From assembly GCA_001464335.1 (NCBI GenBank), contig LNEV01000016.1:62001-126000 (forward strand): DNA of 64,000 nt, written 5' to 3'. The DNA is from Rhizobiales bacterium Ga0077545. Lineage in GTDB: Bacteria; Pseudomonadota; Alphaproteobacteria; Rhizobiales; Methylopilaceae. Made by a program: the position numbers and the translations under genes. Numbering within the stretch: the stretch's first letter is position 1; each line of letters opens with the position of its first letter. The notes beneath the pieces were generated by a model. The model did not search any database. It was not told the DNA's origin and saw only the letters and a list, made by a program, of their open reading frames with translations. Below are positions 25,920 through 35,268 of this stretch, piece after piece.

Positions 25920-26600
25920 ATGGCAATGACAGGCACAACCTCCGGAACGCTGCCCCATGCCCGCACTCGCGCCATCGTGTCGGCGCGTCGGCATTCGGTG
26001 CTGGTGCGGGTCCTGCGCATCGCTTTGCCGGTCGGTGCGCTGGCTCTCACCGTCGGCGTCATCGGCTCCATCGTTTCGGACCCGCGTGTCCTTCTTGCCG
26101 CCCAACTCGACGCCGAAGATGTCGGCGTGTCGGGGTCGCGAATCGTGATGCAGCGTCCGCGCCTGACGGGCTACAGCAGCAGCACCGGCGAGCCGAAGCC
26201 TTACGAAATCATCGCCGAACGGGCTGAACAGAACATAGCGAAACCGAACGAAGTGGCCCTGCACGAACTCAAAGCCAAGATCAGCATGCGCGAGAACGGC
26301 TGGGCCGAACTCCTCGCCGCGTCCGGGCATATGGACTCCAACACCCAGATCCTCGAACTCTACGAGAGCATCGAGGTCACGACCGATCTGAAGGACCGCG
26401 CCCGGCTCAGCGAAGCGGTGGTGGACCTGCGCAAGGCGGAGATCGTGAGCCCCGCGCCGGTCGACATTAAAATGGGCAGCGCCGTCATTACATCCGACCA
26501 CATGCAATTGTTCCAGACCGGACAGCGCGCCGTCTTTACGGGACGTGTGCGCATGGTCCTTTATCCGGAAAACGCCAGACCCGACGGAGACGTGCAATGA
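25920..26600 (+). CDS. lptC: LPS export protein LptC
   Basis: This 226-residue bitopic inner membrane protein receives LPS from LptBFG and passes it to LptA. It has an N-terminal transmembrane helix (about residues 33-52) and a periplasmic domain with the LptC beta-jellyroll (YEIIAERAEQ, LHELKAKISM, GWAELLAASGHMD). It overlaps lptA by four bases. Confidence 0.92.
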   Translation: MAMTGTTSGTLPHARTRAIVSARRHSVLVRVLRIALPVGALALTVGVIGSIVSDPRVLLAAQLDAEDVGVSGSRIVMQRPRLTGYSSSTGEPKPYEIIAERAEQNIAKPNEVALHELKAKISMRENGWAELLAASGHMDSNTQILELYESIEVTTDLKDRARLSEAVVDLRKAEIVSPAPVDIKMGSAVITSDHMQLFQTGQRAVFTGRVRMVLYPENARPDGDVQ

Positions 26601-27166
26601 AGCTTCTCCATCGAGCGCTCCTCGCCGGCTTTCTGGCCTTCGCGCCGCAGCTGTCCGCGCAGGAAGCCGTGACGTCCGCCTTCGACGGCTTCAGCGGGAC
26701 CGGCGACGAACCCGTCAACATCGATGCCGACAAGCTCGAAGTTCAGGAACAGAACCAGACCGCCGTTTTTTCCGGAAACGTCGTCGTCGTTCAGGGCACA
26801 TCGACCCTGCGCACCGCAAAGCTGACGATCTTCTACGACAAGGGAGAGGGCCCGCCCACCAACACCACCGCCGCCGCTCCGGCACCGGCGAACGATGTTG
26901 TTACGGGCCGAAGCATTCGGCGTCTTGAGGCCGAAGGCAACGTGTCGGTGACCTCCGGCGACCAGAAGGCCACCGGCGCGCGTGGCGTCTTCGACCTGCC
27001 TTCCAACACCGTGGTTCTTTCCGGTAATGTCGTCGTCACGCAGGGCAACAACATCCTGAAAGGCGACCGCCTCATCGTCGATCTGACGACGCAGAAATCG
27101 CGCGTCGAAAGCTCGCAATCGGGTGGCCGCGTCCAGGGCGTGTTCGGCCCGGCCAAAAGCAAATGA
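26597..27166 (+). CDS. lptA: LPS periplasmic bridge protein LptA
   Basis: This 189-residue periplasmic OstA-like protein has a signal peptide (MKLLHRALLAGFLAFAPQLSA). The repeating jellyroll strands are EPVNIDADKLEVQEQNQTAVF, GNVVVVQGTSTLRTAKLTI and LSGNVVVTQGNNILKGDRLI. It forms the bridge that carries LPS across the periplasm. It overlaps lptC and lies 22 bases before the likely lptB start. Confidence 0.93.
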   Translation: MKLLHRALLAGFLAFAPQLSAQEAVTSAFDGFSGTGDEPVNIDADKLEVQEQNQTAVFSGNVVVVQGTSTLRTAKLTIFYDKGEGPPTNTTAAAPAPANDVVTGRSIRRLEAEGNVSVTSGDQKATGARGVFDLPSNTVVLSGNVVVTQGNNILKGDRLIVDLTTQKSRVESSQSGGRVQGVFGPAKSK

Positions 27167-27188
27167 CCCTCGGGACCGCGCCGTGAAC

Positions 27189-27977
27189 ATGATGTTCTGG
27201 AGCAAGAAGCCAAAACTTCCGCGCGGCGCGCAGGGCAAACCGCCCATCGCCGGCGAGGGCTGGCTCGTCGCGCACGGGCTGGTGAAAAGCTATGGCGGCC
27301 GTCAGGTCGTGCAGGGCGTGAGCGTTGCGGTGGGACGCGGCGAGTCGGTCGGCATTCTCGGACCGAACGGCGCGGGCAAGACGACCAGCTTCTACATGAT
27401 CACCGGGCTCGTGCCGCCCGATGGCGGCCGCATCGAGCTGAACGGCCACGACGTCACGCATCTGCCGATGTATCAGCGCGCCCGCCTCGGCATCGGCTAT
27501 CTGCCGCAGGAGGCTTCGATCTTTCGCGGCCTCAGTGTCGAGGACAATATCCGCGCGGTGCTCGAACTGGTCGAGCCCAACAGCCGCAAGCGAAAGGCCG
27601 AACTCGACAATCTGATCGAGGAATTCGGCCTGAAGCGGCTGCGCAAATCGCCCTCCATCGCGCTCTCGGGCGGTGAGCGGCGGCGCGTCGAAATCGCGCG
27701 CGCGCTGGCCAGCCGCCCCGATTTCATGCTGCTCGACGAGCCCTTCGCCGGCGTCGATCCCATCGCGGTCGGCGACATCCGGCTTCTGGTGCGCCATCTC
27801 ACGCAGCGCGGCATCGGCGTGCTGATCACCGACCACAATGTCCGCGAGACGCTGAGCCTCGTCGACCGGGCCTATATCATCCATTCCGGCCAGGTGCTGA
27901 TGCACGGCACGCCCGACGAAGTCGTGGAGAGCCCGGAGGTGCGGCGCCTTTACCTCGGCGAGGAATTCAGGCTGTAA
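27189..27977 (+). CDS. lptB: LPS export ABC ATPase LptB
   Basis: This 262-residue ATPase drives LPS extraction with LptFG. It has Walker [20 protein letters not shown], signature LSGGERRRVEIARALA, Walker B FMLLDEPFAGVDPIAV, and the switch region LITDHNVRETLSLVDRAYII. It has about 20 extra residues at the N-terminus compared with E. coli LptB. Start candidates are GTG 27183 and ATG 27189 or 27192. Confidence 0.95.
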   Translation: MMFWSKKPKLPRGAQGKPPIAGEGWLVAHGLVKSYGGRQVVQGVSVAVGRGESVGILGPNGAGKTTSFYMITGLVPPDGGRIELNGHDVTHLPMYQRARLGIGYLPQEASIFRGLSVEDNIRAVLELVEPNSRKRKAELDNLIEEFGLKRLRKSPSIALSGGERRRVEIARALASRPDFMLLDEPFAGVDPIAVGDIRLLVRHLTQRGIGVLITDHNVRETLSLVDRAYIIHSGQVLMHGTPDEVVESPEVRRLYLGEEFRL

Positions 27978-27998
27978 AACAGTCCGGGATGTTTATCA

Positions 27999-28015
27999 TG
28001 CAAGAAACGTCCCAG
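27999..28015 (-). promoter_or_regulatory. Sigma-54-like promoter element in front of rpoN, reverse orientation
   Basis: Read on the minus strand the site is TGGGACGTTTCTTGCAT. The sigma-54 consensus is TGGCACG-N4-TTGCW. The GG and GC doublets are exactly ten bases apart and only one consensus base differs. It lies 30 bases before rpoN but points towards lptB, so it could be a binding site for autoregulation or an antisense promoter. It overlaps an imperfect inverted repeat in the same gap. Confidence 0.4.
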
Positions 28016-28044
28016 TTTCAAAAAATCGTGCTAGCCTCTTTGTG

Positions 28045-29562
28045 ATGTCTCTGTCCCCGAAGCTTCTTCTGCGCCAAAGCCAGTCGCTGGTGATGACGCC
28101 GCAACTGATGCAGGCGATCAAGCTGCTTCAGCTGTCGAGCCTGGATCTGCAGACCTACATCGCCAACGAGATTGAGCAGAATCCGCTGCTGGAGCGCGCC
28201 GATACGGAACCCGCGGGCTTCGACGGCGAGGAGCCGCCCGCCGACACCCCCGCCGAGAGCGCGAACCCGGCCGAGCAGGACTGGATGGAAACCAGCCTGC
28301 CCGAAAGCCGGGCCGACATCGAGGAACGGCTCGACACCGATCTCGGCAATGTCTTTCAGGACGAAGCGCCGATGGGCATGGGCGGCGGCGAAAGCTACAC
28401 GGCCTCTGCCTGGTCCGGCGTCGGGTCCGGCGGCGACAGCGAAAGCGAGAATTCCCTCGACGCCTTTGCCAATTCTGCCCTCAGCCTGGCGGATCATCTC
28501 GACGCGCAGATCGCGTTCCTGACCGCCGTCCCGGTCGAGCGCATGATCGCCCGCGGCATCATCGACTGCATCGACGACACGGGCTATCTGACCGAACCCC
28601 TGGCCGACATCGCCGCCCGCCTCGGCGTCAAGCTGAAACAGGCCGAAACCGTCCTGTCGATGATCCACACCATGGACCCGCCGGGCGTCGGCGCGCGTTC
28701 GCTGGAGGAGTGCCTGACCATCCAGCTCCGCGAGAAGAACCGCTTCGATCCGGCGATGGAAGCGCTCGTGCGCCATCTCGATCTTCTCGCCCGCCGCGAT
28801 TTGCCGCAACTGCGAAAGGTGTGCGGCGTCGACGGCGAGGATCTCGCCGAGATGATCACGGAAATTCGCCAGCTCACCCCCAAACCCGGCCTTGCCTTCG
28901 GCGGCGTGCCCGTACAGACGGTTATCCCCGACGTGCTCGTGCGTGCGGCGCCGGACGGCACGTGGCTCATCGAGCTGAACGCCGAAACGCTCCCGCGCGT
29001 GCTCGTCAACCAGACTTATTACGCCAAGGTCTCGCGCACCGCGAAATCTTCAACGGAAAAGGCCTTCCTCACCGAATGCCTACAGACCGCGAACTGGCTG
29101 ACGCGCAGCCTCGAACAGCGCGCGCGCACCATCCTCAAGGTCTCCTCCGAGATCGTGCGCCAGCAGGACGCGTTCTTGACCTACGGCGTGCACTATCTCA
29201 AGCCGATGAACCTGCGCGCCGTCGCAGATGCCATTTCCATGCATGAATCGACGGTGAGCCGCGTCACCGCGAATAAATACATCGCAACGCCGCGCGGCAC
29301 GTTCGAGATGAAATATTTCTTCACGGCTGCCATCGCCTCGACCGGGCGTGCGGACGCGCATTCGGCCGAAGCCGTGCGCCACCGCATCCGCGAAATGATC
29401 GATGCCGAACCGCCGGACGATGTGCTTTCGGACGACGCCATCGTCCAGGCGCTGCGCGACTCAGGAATCGACATCGCGCGCCGCACGGTGGCCAAATACC
29501 GCGAGGCCATGCACATCGCGTCCTCGGTCCAGCGGCGTCGCGAAAAAGTGACCTCTCTCTGA
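28045..29562 (+). CDS. rpoN: RNA polymerase sigma-54 factor RpoN
   Basis: This 505-residue alternative sigma factor directs nitrogen and other activator-dependent promoters. Region I is present at the N-terminus (LLRQSQSLVMTPQLMQAIKLLQLSSLDLQ), followed by an acidic region II (about residues 55-130), the core-binding and HTH region (MHESTVSRVTANKY), and the RpoN box ARRTVAKYRE near the C-terminus. The ATG at 28045 overlaps a GTG one codon before. The synteny with lptB is conserved in the order. Confidence 0.97.
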   Translation: MSLSPKLLLRQSQSLVMTPQLMQAIKLLQLSSLDLQTYIANEIEQNPLLERADTEPAGFDGEEPPADTPAESANPAEQDWMETSLPESRADIEERLDTDLGNVFQDEAPMGMGGGESYTASAWSGVGSGGDSESENSLDAFANSALSLADHLDAQIAFLTAVPVERMIARGIIDCIDDTGYLTEPLADIAARLGVKLKQAETVLSMIHTMDPPGVGARSLEECLTIQLREKNRFDPAMEALVRHLDLLARRDLPQLRKVCGVDGEDLAEMITEIRQLTPKPGLAFGGVPVQTVIPDVLVRAAPDGTWLIELNAETLPRVLVNQTYYAKVSRTAKSSTEKAFLTECLQTANWLTRSLEQRARTILKVSSEIVRQQDAFLTYGVHYLKPMNLRAVADAISMHESTVSRVTANKYIATPRGTFEMKYFFTAAIASTGRADAHSAEAVRHRIREMIDAEPPDDVLSDDAIVQALRDSGIDIARRTVAKYREAMHIASSVQRRREKVTSL

Positions 29563-29748
29563 CAGGGCCCTGTCCCCAGTCCGATCCTCACCGGGATTTG
29601 ACTTCCCGGGACGGTGTCCGTAGGTCTTTTGCTTCGTGAAGGCGGAGAACCGCCTGCCGAGGGGGCATGAACAAGGACGTGACCTCAGAGCCGCGGCCAA
29701 AGGCCATGCGGAGCCTCCGGCAAGCCGGAACACCAAAGAGGCGTCCTC
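29563..29748 (+). other. Structured rpoN-ptsN intergenic leader with a possible uORF
   Basis: Several hairpins are visible: CCGGGA/TCCCGG (29591-29609), AGGCGG-AGAA-CCGCCT (29640-29655), GGCC-AAA-GGCC (29695-29705) and CCGG-CAAG-CCGG (29717-29728). A short frame from ATG 29667, preceded by GGGGG, encodes 30 residues and stops at 29759, overlapping the ptsN start at 29749. In many relatives a ribosome hibernation factor gene lies here; none is seen. Confidence 0.45.
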
Positions 29749-30210
29749 ATGTTGAGTGATCTTCTGGCACCTGACGCCATCATCCCCACGCTCAAGGTGA
29801 ATTCGAAAAAGCAGGCTCTTCAGGAGCTTGCCGCGCGCGCCGCCGAGCTTGCCGGATTGAACGAACGGGAAATCTTCGAAACGCTCCTGCAGCGCGAGCG
29901 TCTCGGCTCGACCGGTGTCGGCAACGGCATTGCCATCCCGCACGGCAAGCTCGCCAAGATTGATCGGCTGTTCGGCATTTTTGCCCGCCTCGACCGGCAG
30001 ATCGATTTCGACGCGCTCGATTCCGAGCCGGTCGATCTCATTTTTCTTCTGCTCGCGCCCGAGCACGCCGGGGCCGATCATCTGAAGGCCCTTGCCCGCG
30101 TCGCGCGCGTCCTTCGCGACCCGCAGACCGCTGCCAAACTGCGCGCCACGCGCGATCCCGACGCTCTTCACGCGCTTTTGACCCAGCCGGCCGATCAGAA
30201 GGTCGCCTGA
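29749..30210 (+). CDS. ptsN: PTS IIA-like nitrogen regulatory protein PtsN (EIIA-Ntr)
   Basis: This 153-residue protein of the nitrogen phosphotransferase system has the phospho-acceptor histidine in GIAIPHGKLAKI (about residue 66) with the preceding RERLGSTGVGNG motif. Phosphorylated by PtsO, it regulates potassium transport, stringent response and other targets. It lies downstream of rpoN as in most proteobacteria. GAGG lies about 8 bases before the ATG. Confidence 0.95.
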   Translation: MLSDLLAPDAIIPTLKVNSKKQALQELAARAAELAGLNEREIFETLLQRERLGSTGVGNGIAIPHGKLAKIDRLFGIFARLDRQIDFDALDSEPVDLIFLLLAPEHAGADHLKALARVARVLRDPQTAAKLRATRDPDALHALLTQPADQKVA

Positions 30211-30266
30211 GCGTTTACGCAGCGGAAACCACGTTCCGCGGCCTTTTAGGAAAATCCTCTATTTCC

Positions 30267-30291
30267 GGAACTGCTTTCGATCCGCTCCGTT
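30267..30291 (+). promoter_or_regulatory. EcfG-type general stress response promoter
   Basis: GGAAC at 30267-30271 and CGTT at 30288-30291 are separated by exactly 16 bases. This matches the alphaproteobacterial EcfG (sigma-EcfG) consensus GGAAC-N16/17-CGTT. The gene for a stand-alone receiver protein starts 30 bases downstream. Confidence 0.65.
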
Positions 30292-30320
30292 CACATTGGA
30301 CAGGAGGATAGAGAGCCAAG

Positions 30321-30683
30321 ATGAGGACTGTTCTAGTCGTCGAGGATGAAGCCCTGATTGCCCTTGATCTCGTTTGCGCGATCGAGGCGATGGGATACCG
30401 GGCCGTGGGGCCCGCGGCCAACGGTGCCGAGGCCCGCAAGATTGCCGCGCAGGAGATGCCCGATCTTCTGCTGATGGACGTCACCCTGCACGGACAGCCG
30501 GACGGGATCGACACCGCGCGCAGCATCACCGAAGAGCGCCCGGCCAAGGTCATTTTCCTGACCGCGATGACCGACGAGGACACGCGCCGTCGTGCCGAGC
30601 CCTTGAACCCCGAAGCATTCCTCTCGAAGCCGTATTCGATGCGGCAGATGGAAAAAGTGCTCGAACAGGCCTTCGCCCACTAA
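30321..30683 (+). CDS. Stand-alone receiver-domain response regulator
   Basis: This 120-residue protein consists of one receiver domain: [13 protein letters not shown] acidic pocket, phospho-acceptor Asp in [10 protein letters not shown], Thr in IFLTAMT, and Lys in FLSKPYSM. It has no output domain. The FATGUY-like variant signature seen in general stress response receivers is only partly matched (FLSKPY), so a link to that pathway rests mainly on the EcfG-type promoter. It converges with the MacB-like gene, overlapping by four bases. Confidence 0.88.
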   Translation: MRTVLVVEDEALIALDLVCAIEAMGYRAVGPAANGAEARKIAAQEMPDLLLMDVTLHGQPDGIDTARSITEERPAKVIFLTAMTDEDTRRRAEPLNPEAFLSKPYSMRQMEKVLEQAFAH

Positions 30684-32650
30684 TCGGAGGCAAGCGCCGC
30701 AACTGGATTGAGACGCGAGGCCTTCAGGGCGGGGGCAAATCCGAAGACGACCCCCGTCAGGACCGCGCAGCCGAATGCCATGACGGCGGGGCCGGGTGTG
30801 AATTTCAACGGCAGCCCCGCCCACAGGATGAGAAATCCTGCGCCGAAGCCGAGCACGACACCCAAAGTGCCGCCGAACGCCGCGACCACAACCGATTCCG
30901 TCAGAAACTGCTGGAGAATGTTCCGCGTCGCGGCCCCCGTCGCCATGCGGATGCCGATCTCGCGCGTGCGCTCGGTCACGCTCATCAGCATGATGTTCAT
31001 GATGCCGATGCCGCCCACAAGCAGAGAAATCGAGGCGATAGAGGCCAGCAATATGGACAAGGTCTGCTGGGTCGCCGACATGGTCTCGACGATGGACGCC
31101 ATGTTGCGAACCTGGAAATCCTGCACGCGGTGGCGCTCCGTCAAAAGTGCCGTCACCGCATTTTCGGTCTGCGCCATCTGGGTTGTGTCGTCCACCGCGA
31201 CCGTGATCGAGCGGATGAACGTTTCGCCGAACAGCCGCATGCCGCCGGTCGTGATCGGCACGAAGACGACATCGTCCTGATCCGTGCCGAACCCCGTCGC
31301 GCCCTTCGCCGACATGACGCCGATCACCTGAAACGGCACATTGTTGATGAGAAGGAACCCGCCGACCGCGTCCTGCCCCTCGAACAGATTCTTCTCGACG
31401 GTCTTTCCGATCACCGCGACCGTCGCATAGCTCTGCTCGTCCGGACGCGTGAAGAACAGGCCGCGCTCGACCGGCCAGCTTCGCGTCTCGGGCAGGTCAG
31501 AGCTCGTCGCGGTCGCCTGCGTTGCGTAGTCCCGGTTTCCGGTGCGGAGCGTCACGGCGCCCTGCCGCTCCGGCATCGCGGCCTTCACATTCGGAAGCTC
31601 CGCCAAAGCGGTCGCGTCTGCCGGAATGAGCGTACGCACGGACGAGCCCTGCGCAAATCTCTGATTGGGCGCGCCAGGACGCACCACGAGAAGGTTCGAG
31701 CCCATCGATCCGATGCGCTTCATCACTTCTTCCTGCGCGCCCTCGCCGACGCCCAGCATGGCGACGACGGAGGCGACGCCGATCATGATGCCGAGCAGGG
31801 TCAGCACGGTGCGGAAGATGTTGGTGCGCAGCGCGCGGAGCGCCATCTTGGCCGCCTCGGCCACTTCGGCAAGCGCGGAGGGACGCGCGTTTGCCGGCGC
31901 CTTGAGAGGTTCGCTCGTGCGCGGCATCAGATCGGGGCCGCTGTCCGAAATGATCTCGCCGTCGCGGATCTCGATCACGCGCCGGGCATGGCGCGCCACC
32001 TCGCGGTCATGGGTGATGAGAATGATGGTGTGGCCGCGGGCGGCGAGTTCGGCGAGCAGCGCCATGACTTCCGCGCCGCTTTTCGAATCGAGCGCGCCGG
32101 TCGGCTCGTCCGCGAGAATGATGCGCCCGCCGTTCATCAGCGCCCGCGCGATGGAGACGCGCTGCTGCTGCCCGCCCGAAAGCTGGCTCGGCCGGTGGGT
32201 CTGCCGTTCCGACAGGCCGAGCGCCGTCAGGAGCCGCGACGCACGGCTCTTGCGCGCGTCCGCATCCAGTCCCGCATAGATCGCCGGAACCTCGACATTC
32301 TCGACGGCGGTCGCCGTCGAAATCAGATTGTAGCTCTGGAACACAAAGCCGAATTCGTCGCGTCTCAGGCGCGCCAGCTCGTCCCGCCCGAACCGCGAGA
32401 CATTCTTTCCGTCGAACAGGTACGTACCGCGCGTCGGCTTGTCGAGACAGCCCAGAATGTTCATGAGCGTCGACTTGCCGGACCCGGACGCGCCCATGAT
32501 GGCAACGAATTCGCCGGGATGGATCGTCAGCGAGACATTCTTCAGCACCTCGACGGGCACTTCCTCGCCATAGGTCTTGCCGATGTCCCTCAGCTCGATG
32601 AGCGGCGTCGTGACCGTCAGGTCTTCGGGGCGGAACCCGGCGACATTCAT
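30680..32650 (-). CDS. macB: MacB-like ABC exporter (fused ATPase-permease)
   Basis: This 656-residue protein has an N-terminal ATPase: Walker [22 protein letters not shown], signature [15 protein letters not shown], Walker [16 protein letters not shown] permease domain follows, with one helix near residue 280, a large periplasmic MacB domain and three C-terminal helices. MacB works with a periplasmic adaptor and an outer membrane channel to expel peptides, siderophores or macrolides. Its start overlaps the upstream macA-like gene by four bases. The channel gene is not nearby. Confidence 0.94.
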   Translation of the reverse strand: MNVAGFRPEDLTVTTPLIELRDIGKTYGEEVPVEVLKNVSLTIHPGEFVAIMGASGSGKSTLMNILGCLDKPTRGTYLFDGKNVSRFGRDELARLRRDEFGFVFQSYNLISTATAVENVEVPAIYAGLDADARKSRASRLLTALGLSERQTHRPSQLSGGQQQRVSIARALMNGGRIILADEPTGALDSKSGAEVMALLAELAARGHTIILITHDREVARHARRVIEIRDGEIISDSGPDLMPRTSEPLKAPANARPSALAEVAEAAKMALRALRTNIFRTVLTLLGIMIGVASVVAMLGVGEGAQEEVMKRIGSMGSNLLVVRPGAPNQRFAQGSSVRTLIPADATALAELPNVKAAMPERQGAVTLRTGNRDYATQATATSSDLPETRSWPVERGLFFTRPDEQSYATVAVIGKTVEKNLFEGQDAVGGFLLINNVPFQVIGVMSAKGATGFGTDQDDVVFVPITTGGMRLFGETFIRSITVAVDDTTQMAQTENAVTALLTERHRVQDFQVRNMASIVETMSATQQTLSILLASIASISLLVGGIGIMNIMLMSVTERTREIGIRMATGAATRNILQQFLTESVVVAAFGGTLGVVLGFGAGFLILWAGLPLKFTPGPAVMAFGCAVLTGVVFGFAPALKASRLNPVAALASD

Positions 32651-33885
32651 GGCAGCCTCAGACGGCCGCCGCCGCGCCGGCCCTCGCCGGGAGCAGACGC
32701 ATCGCCGGCGGGAAGAACGACCTGATCGCCTTCCTCAAGTCCCGATGTCACCTCCGCCAGAATGCGCGTGCGCACGCCCGTTTCCACCTTGCGCGTCTCG
32801 GTGCCGAACCCCGTCTTCACCTCCACGGTGTACTGGCCGCTTCCGCGCGGGCTCTCGCGCAGCGCCTGAACCGGAACGGTCAGGACATCGTTTGCCTCGG
32901 CAACCACGAAGAAGACCTGCGCGGTCATCTCGGTCATCAATTCGTTCTTCGGGTTGTCGACATCGAACAAGGCCGTGTACAGCACGACATTGTTCTCGAC
33001 GGTCGGCGTCGGAAGGATCTGGCGCAGTTTGCCTTCCCAGGAACGCTGGCCCGAGCCGAGCGTCGTGAAACGCGCGGTCATGCCGAGCGAAAGGCGCGGC
33101 ACATCGGCTTCGGACACCTGCGTCCAGACGGTCATCGTCGAAAGATCCGCGACGCGCATCAGCACCGGCGCCTGCTGCACCGAATTGATGGTCTTGCCCT
33201 CGCGCGCGTCCAGCGAGACGATGGTGCCGTCCATGGGCGAGGTGATGCGCGTGTAGCCGAGCGTCGCCTCGTCGCCCTTCAGCGTCGCTTCCGATTGCTG
33301 GATCTGCGCGCGCAGCATGTCGACCTGGGCGATGGCGGAGCGGGCGGTGGCCTCGGCCGATTCGAAGGTCGTTTCCGAGACGGCCCTGGTGGCGACGAGC
33401 GTGCGCTGGCGCTCGAGCGTCTGGTTGGCGAGATCGCGCTGGGCCTCCTTGTCGGCCAATTGCGCGCGCAGCGCCGCGAGCGAGGCGCGGCCCGCCTCGA
33501 CCTTGGTGCGCAGCACCGCGGGGTCGATCTCGGCAACCGGATCGCCGCTCTTCACCTCATCGCCGATCTCGACCTGGATGTTGGTGAGCTGGCCCGAAAC
33601 CTGCGCGCCGATGTCCACATAATCGCGTGGCTGCAGCTTGCCGGTCGCCGACACGCTGTCCACGACATCGCCGCGCACCACGTTGGCGGTCGCCATTTCG
33701 ACCGGCGCGCCCGACGGCAATGCGAACTGCCAATAGGCGAGCGCCCCGAGCCCGAGGGTGACGAGCCCGAGGACCGGGGCCTTCCAGCGGGCGCGCGGCC
33801 GCTCGGGCGACGGGCTCTCGTCCAGCGCGTCGAAGGCGCTGGTCTGGGGTTTTCCGGTTTCGGTGCGAATTCGGGTCACGCTCAT
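32647..33885 (-). CDS. macA: MacA-like periplasmic adaptor (HlyD/RND family)
   Basis: This 412-residue membrane fusion protein has an N-terminal anchor ([18 protein letters not shown]). The lipoyl halves are split by a coiled-coil hairpin (about residues 105-190, rich in Ala/Gln/Arg), and beta-barrel and membrane-proximal domains follow. The motif [19 protein letters not shown] is typical of MacA. It is co-transcribed with the macB-like gene. The start at 33885 has AGAG upstream; an ATG seven codons earlier (33906) is possible. The C-terminus is Gly/Arg-rich. Confidence 0.92.
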   Translation of the reverse strand: MSVTRIRTETGKPQTSAFDALDESPSPERPRARWKAPVLGLVTLGLGALAYWQFALPSGAPVEMATANVVRGDVVDSVSATGKLQPRDYVDIGAQVSGQLTNIQVEIGDEVKSGDPVAEIDPAVLRTKVEAGRASLAALRAQLADKEAQRDLANQTLERQRTLVATRAVSETTFESAEATARSAIAQVDMLRAQIQQSEATLKGDEATLGYTRITSPMDGTIVSLDAREGKTINSVQQAPVLMRVADLSTMTVWTQVSEADVPRLSLGMTARFTTLGSGQRSWEGKLRQILPTPTVENNVVLYTALFDVDNPKNELMTEMTAQVFFVVAEANDVLTVPVQALRESPRGSGQYTVEVKTGFGTETRKVETGVRTRILAEVTSGLEEGDQVVLPAGDASAPGEGRRGGGRLRLP

Positions 33886-33989
33886 GTCGGTCGGTCTCTT
33901 CGCCATCGATATGGCACGCGACGATATGGCCATTCGCGGGCTGAACCCTAGGTGAATGGGCAAGCCCCAATTGTTAAATTTCGGCAATG

Positions 33990-34021
33990 AAAAAAGCGCG
34001 GAAGCCGAGGCTCCCGCGCTT
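33990..34021 (-). terminator. Rho-independent terminator
   Basis: A 13-bp stem with one mismatch (33994-34006 with 34009-34021) is followed, for minus-strand transcription, by a run of six U (AAAAAA at 33990-33995). A second hairpin (CCATTTCGTCCGG/CCGGACGAATGG, 34029-34062) lies between it and the upstream stop codon. Confidence 0.78.
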
Positions 34022-34066
34022 GTTCAGACCATTTCGTCCGGACCACCCGCCCGGACGAATGGCAAA

Positions 34067-34402
34067 TTACTTGGCCGCCAGCTTGACGACTTCGGCTTCG
34101 ACGCCCTTCACGAAGGTCTCGAATGTCGCCGGGTCCTCGAACGCCTTCACCGCATCGACCGCCCAGGTCGAGTGGCGCAGGGTGTAGATCGAGAAAGCGG
34201 TCGGCGAGACCTTCTTGACGAAATAGTTCTCAAGACGGAACGGCAGGGCCTCAAGAACCAGAAAGTCGGACGTCGCATAGTCCTTCTCGAACGCCTTGTA
34301 GGCTTCGGCGGCTTCCTTGAACTTGCCGGCACTGATCAGGCCGGTCAGCTGGCCGAGAAATTCCACGGCGGGCGTTGTCTTTGCGCTCACGGCTACGTTC
34401 AT
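34067..34402 (-). CDS. Conserved hypothetical protein
   Basis: This 111-residue soluble protein starts MNVAVSAKTTPAVEFLGQLT and is mostly helical. A sequence such as LISAGKFKEAAEAYKAFEKD resembles a TPR-like helix pair. I do not recognise a family. GAGGGG upstream of the ATG at 34402 supports the start, and a clear terminator follows the stop, so it is a compact independent transcription unit. Confidence 0.7.
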   Translation of the reverse strand: MNVAVSAKTTPAVEFLGQLTGLISAGKFKEAAEAYKAFEKDYATSDFLVLEALPFRLENYFVKKVSPTAFSIYTLRHSTWAVDAVKAFEDPATFETFVKGVEAEVVKLAAK

Positions 34403-34565
34403 CCCTGCATTCCCCTCTAGATATACGGGTCGTCCCGGTTTCGGGCCACGGCCCACAGGCGGCGGGCCCCAAAACCACAGATCCGGGGTCGAGTTAGGGA
34501 ACGGCGTGCCTGCGGTCAAGATGGCAGATTGCCGTTTGCCGAAACCGGCCTTCAGAAGCGGAAAA

Positions 34566-34640
34566 TGGTGGGCGATACAGGGATTGAACCTGTGACCCCT
34601 TCCATGTCAAGGAAGTGCTCTCCCGCTGAGCTAATCGCCC
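34566..34640 (-). tRNA. tRNA-Val (anticodon GAC)
   Basis: On the minus strand the sequence folds as a standard tRNA. The acceptor stem is GGGCGAT/ATCGCCC, the D-arm TAGCTCAGCGGGAGAGCA, the anticodon loop TTGACAT (GAC), and the T-arm ACAGGTTCAATCCCTGT. A discriminator A and an encoded CCA end at 34566. Confidence 0.96.
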
Positions 34641-34712
34641 ATTTTCCATTGGCGGAGAGGGGCGGATATACCGGCTCGAAACCCCATCCGCAAGCCAGAA
34701 CCGCGTCCTTTT

Positions 34713-35081
34713 TCAGGCCGCCAGCATTTTCTGGACCTCATTGACGAGATCGCGCAGGTGGAAGGGCTTCGACAGCACCTTCGCATCCTTGGGCGTGTTC
34801 GAATCCGGGTTGAGGGCAACGGCCGCAAAACCCGTGATGAACATGATCTTGATGTCCGGATCGAGCTCCGAAGCCCTGCGGGCCAGCTCGATCCCGTCCA
34901 TTTCCGGCATGACGATGTCCGTCAGCAGCAGCTCGAACGGCTCTTCGCGCAGGCGGTGATAGGCCGAAAGCCCGTTGTCGAAGGAAACGACGTCGTAACC
35001 GGCGTTCTGCAGCGCTTTCACAAGGAAGCGGCGCATGTCGTTGTCGTCTTCGGCGAGGATGATTTTGTTGATGTCGGTCAT
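34713..35081 (-). CDS. cpdR: Cell-cycle response regulator CpdR
   Basis: This 122-residue stand-alone receiver protein has ILAEDDNDMRRFLVKALQNAGY and phospho-acceptor Asp in LLLTDIVMPEMDGIELAR. The conserved MFITGFAAVAL and VLSKPFHLRDLVNEVQKML segments are characteristic of CpdR. Unphosphorylated CpdR primes the ClpXP protease for degradation of cell-cycle proteins. It is divergent from an N-formylglutamate amidohydrolase gene, a neighbourhood often seen in Hyphomicrobiales. Confidence 0.94.
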   Translation of the reverse strand: MTDINKIILAEDDNDMRRFLVKALQNAGYDVVSFDNGLSAYHRLREEPFELLLTDIVMPEMDGIELARRASELDPDIKIMFITGFAAVALNPDSNTPKDAKVLSKPFHLRDLVNEVQKMLAA

Positions 35082-35268
35082 GTGCGTCTCAGCCAGCGGC
35101 CCCCTGAACTCATCCCATAAGGCGCCACGACCGTAAACACCGGGTTCACGAACAGATCAATTGACGCAAAGCCGATGGACAGCGGCGCGCTGTCGCGGCA
35201 CCATCGCAACCGCTTGCGCGTTCTGCTAAAGCCTTGCCCCGAACAGGACCTTGGCGATTCCCGACCCG

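Noticed and set aside
30374..32725. A 783-codon plus-strand frame antisense to macB
   Set aside because: Its composition is typical of a shadow frame (Arg/His-rich, no domains), and macB is unmistakable on the other strand.
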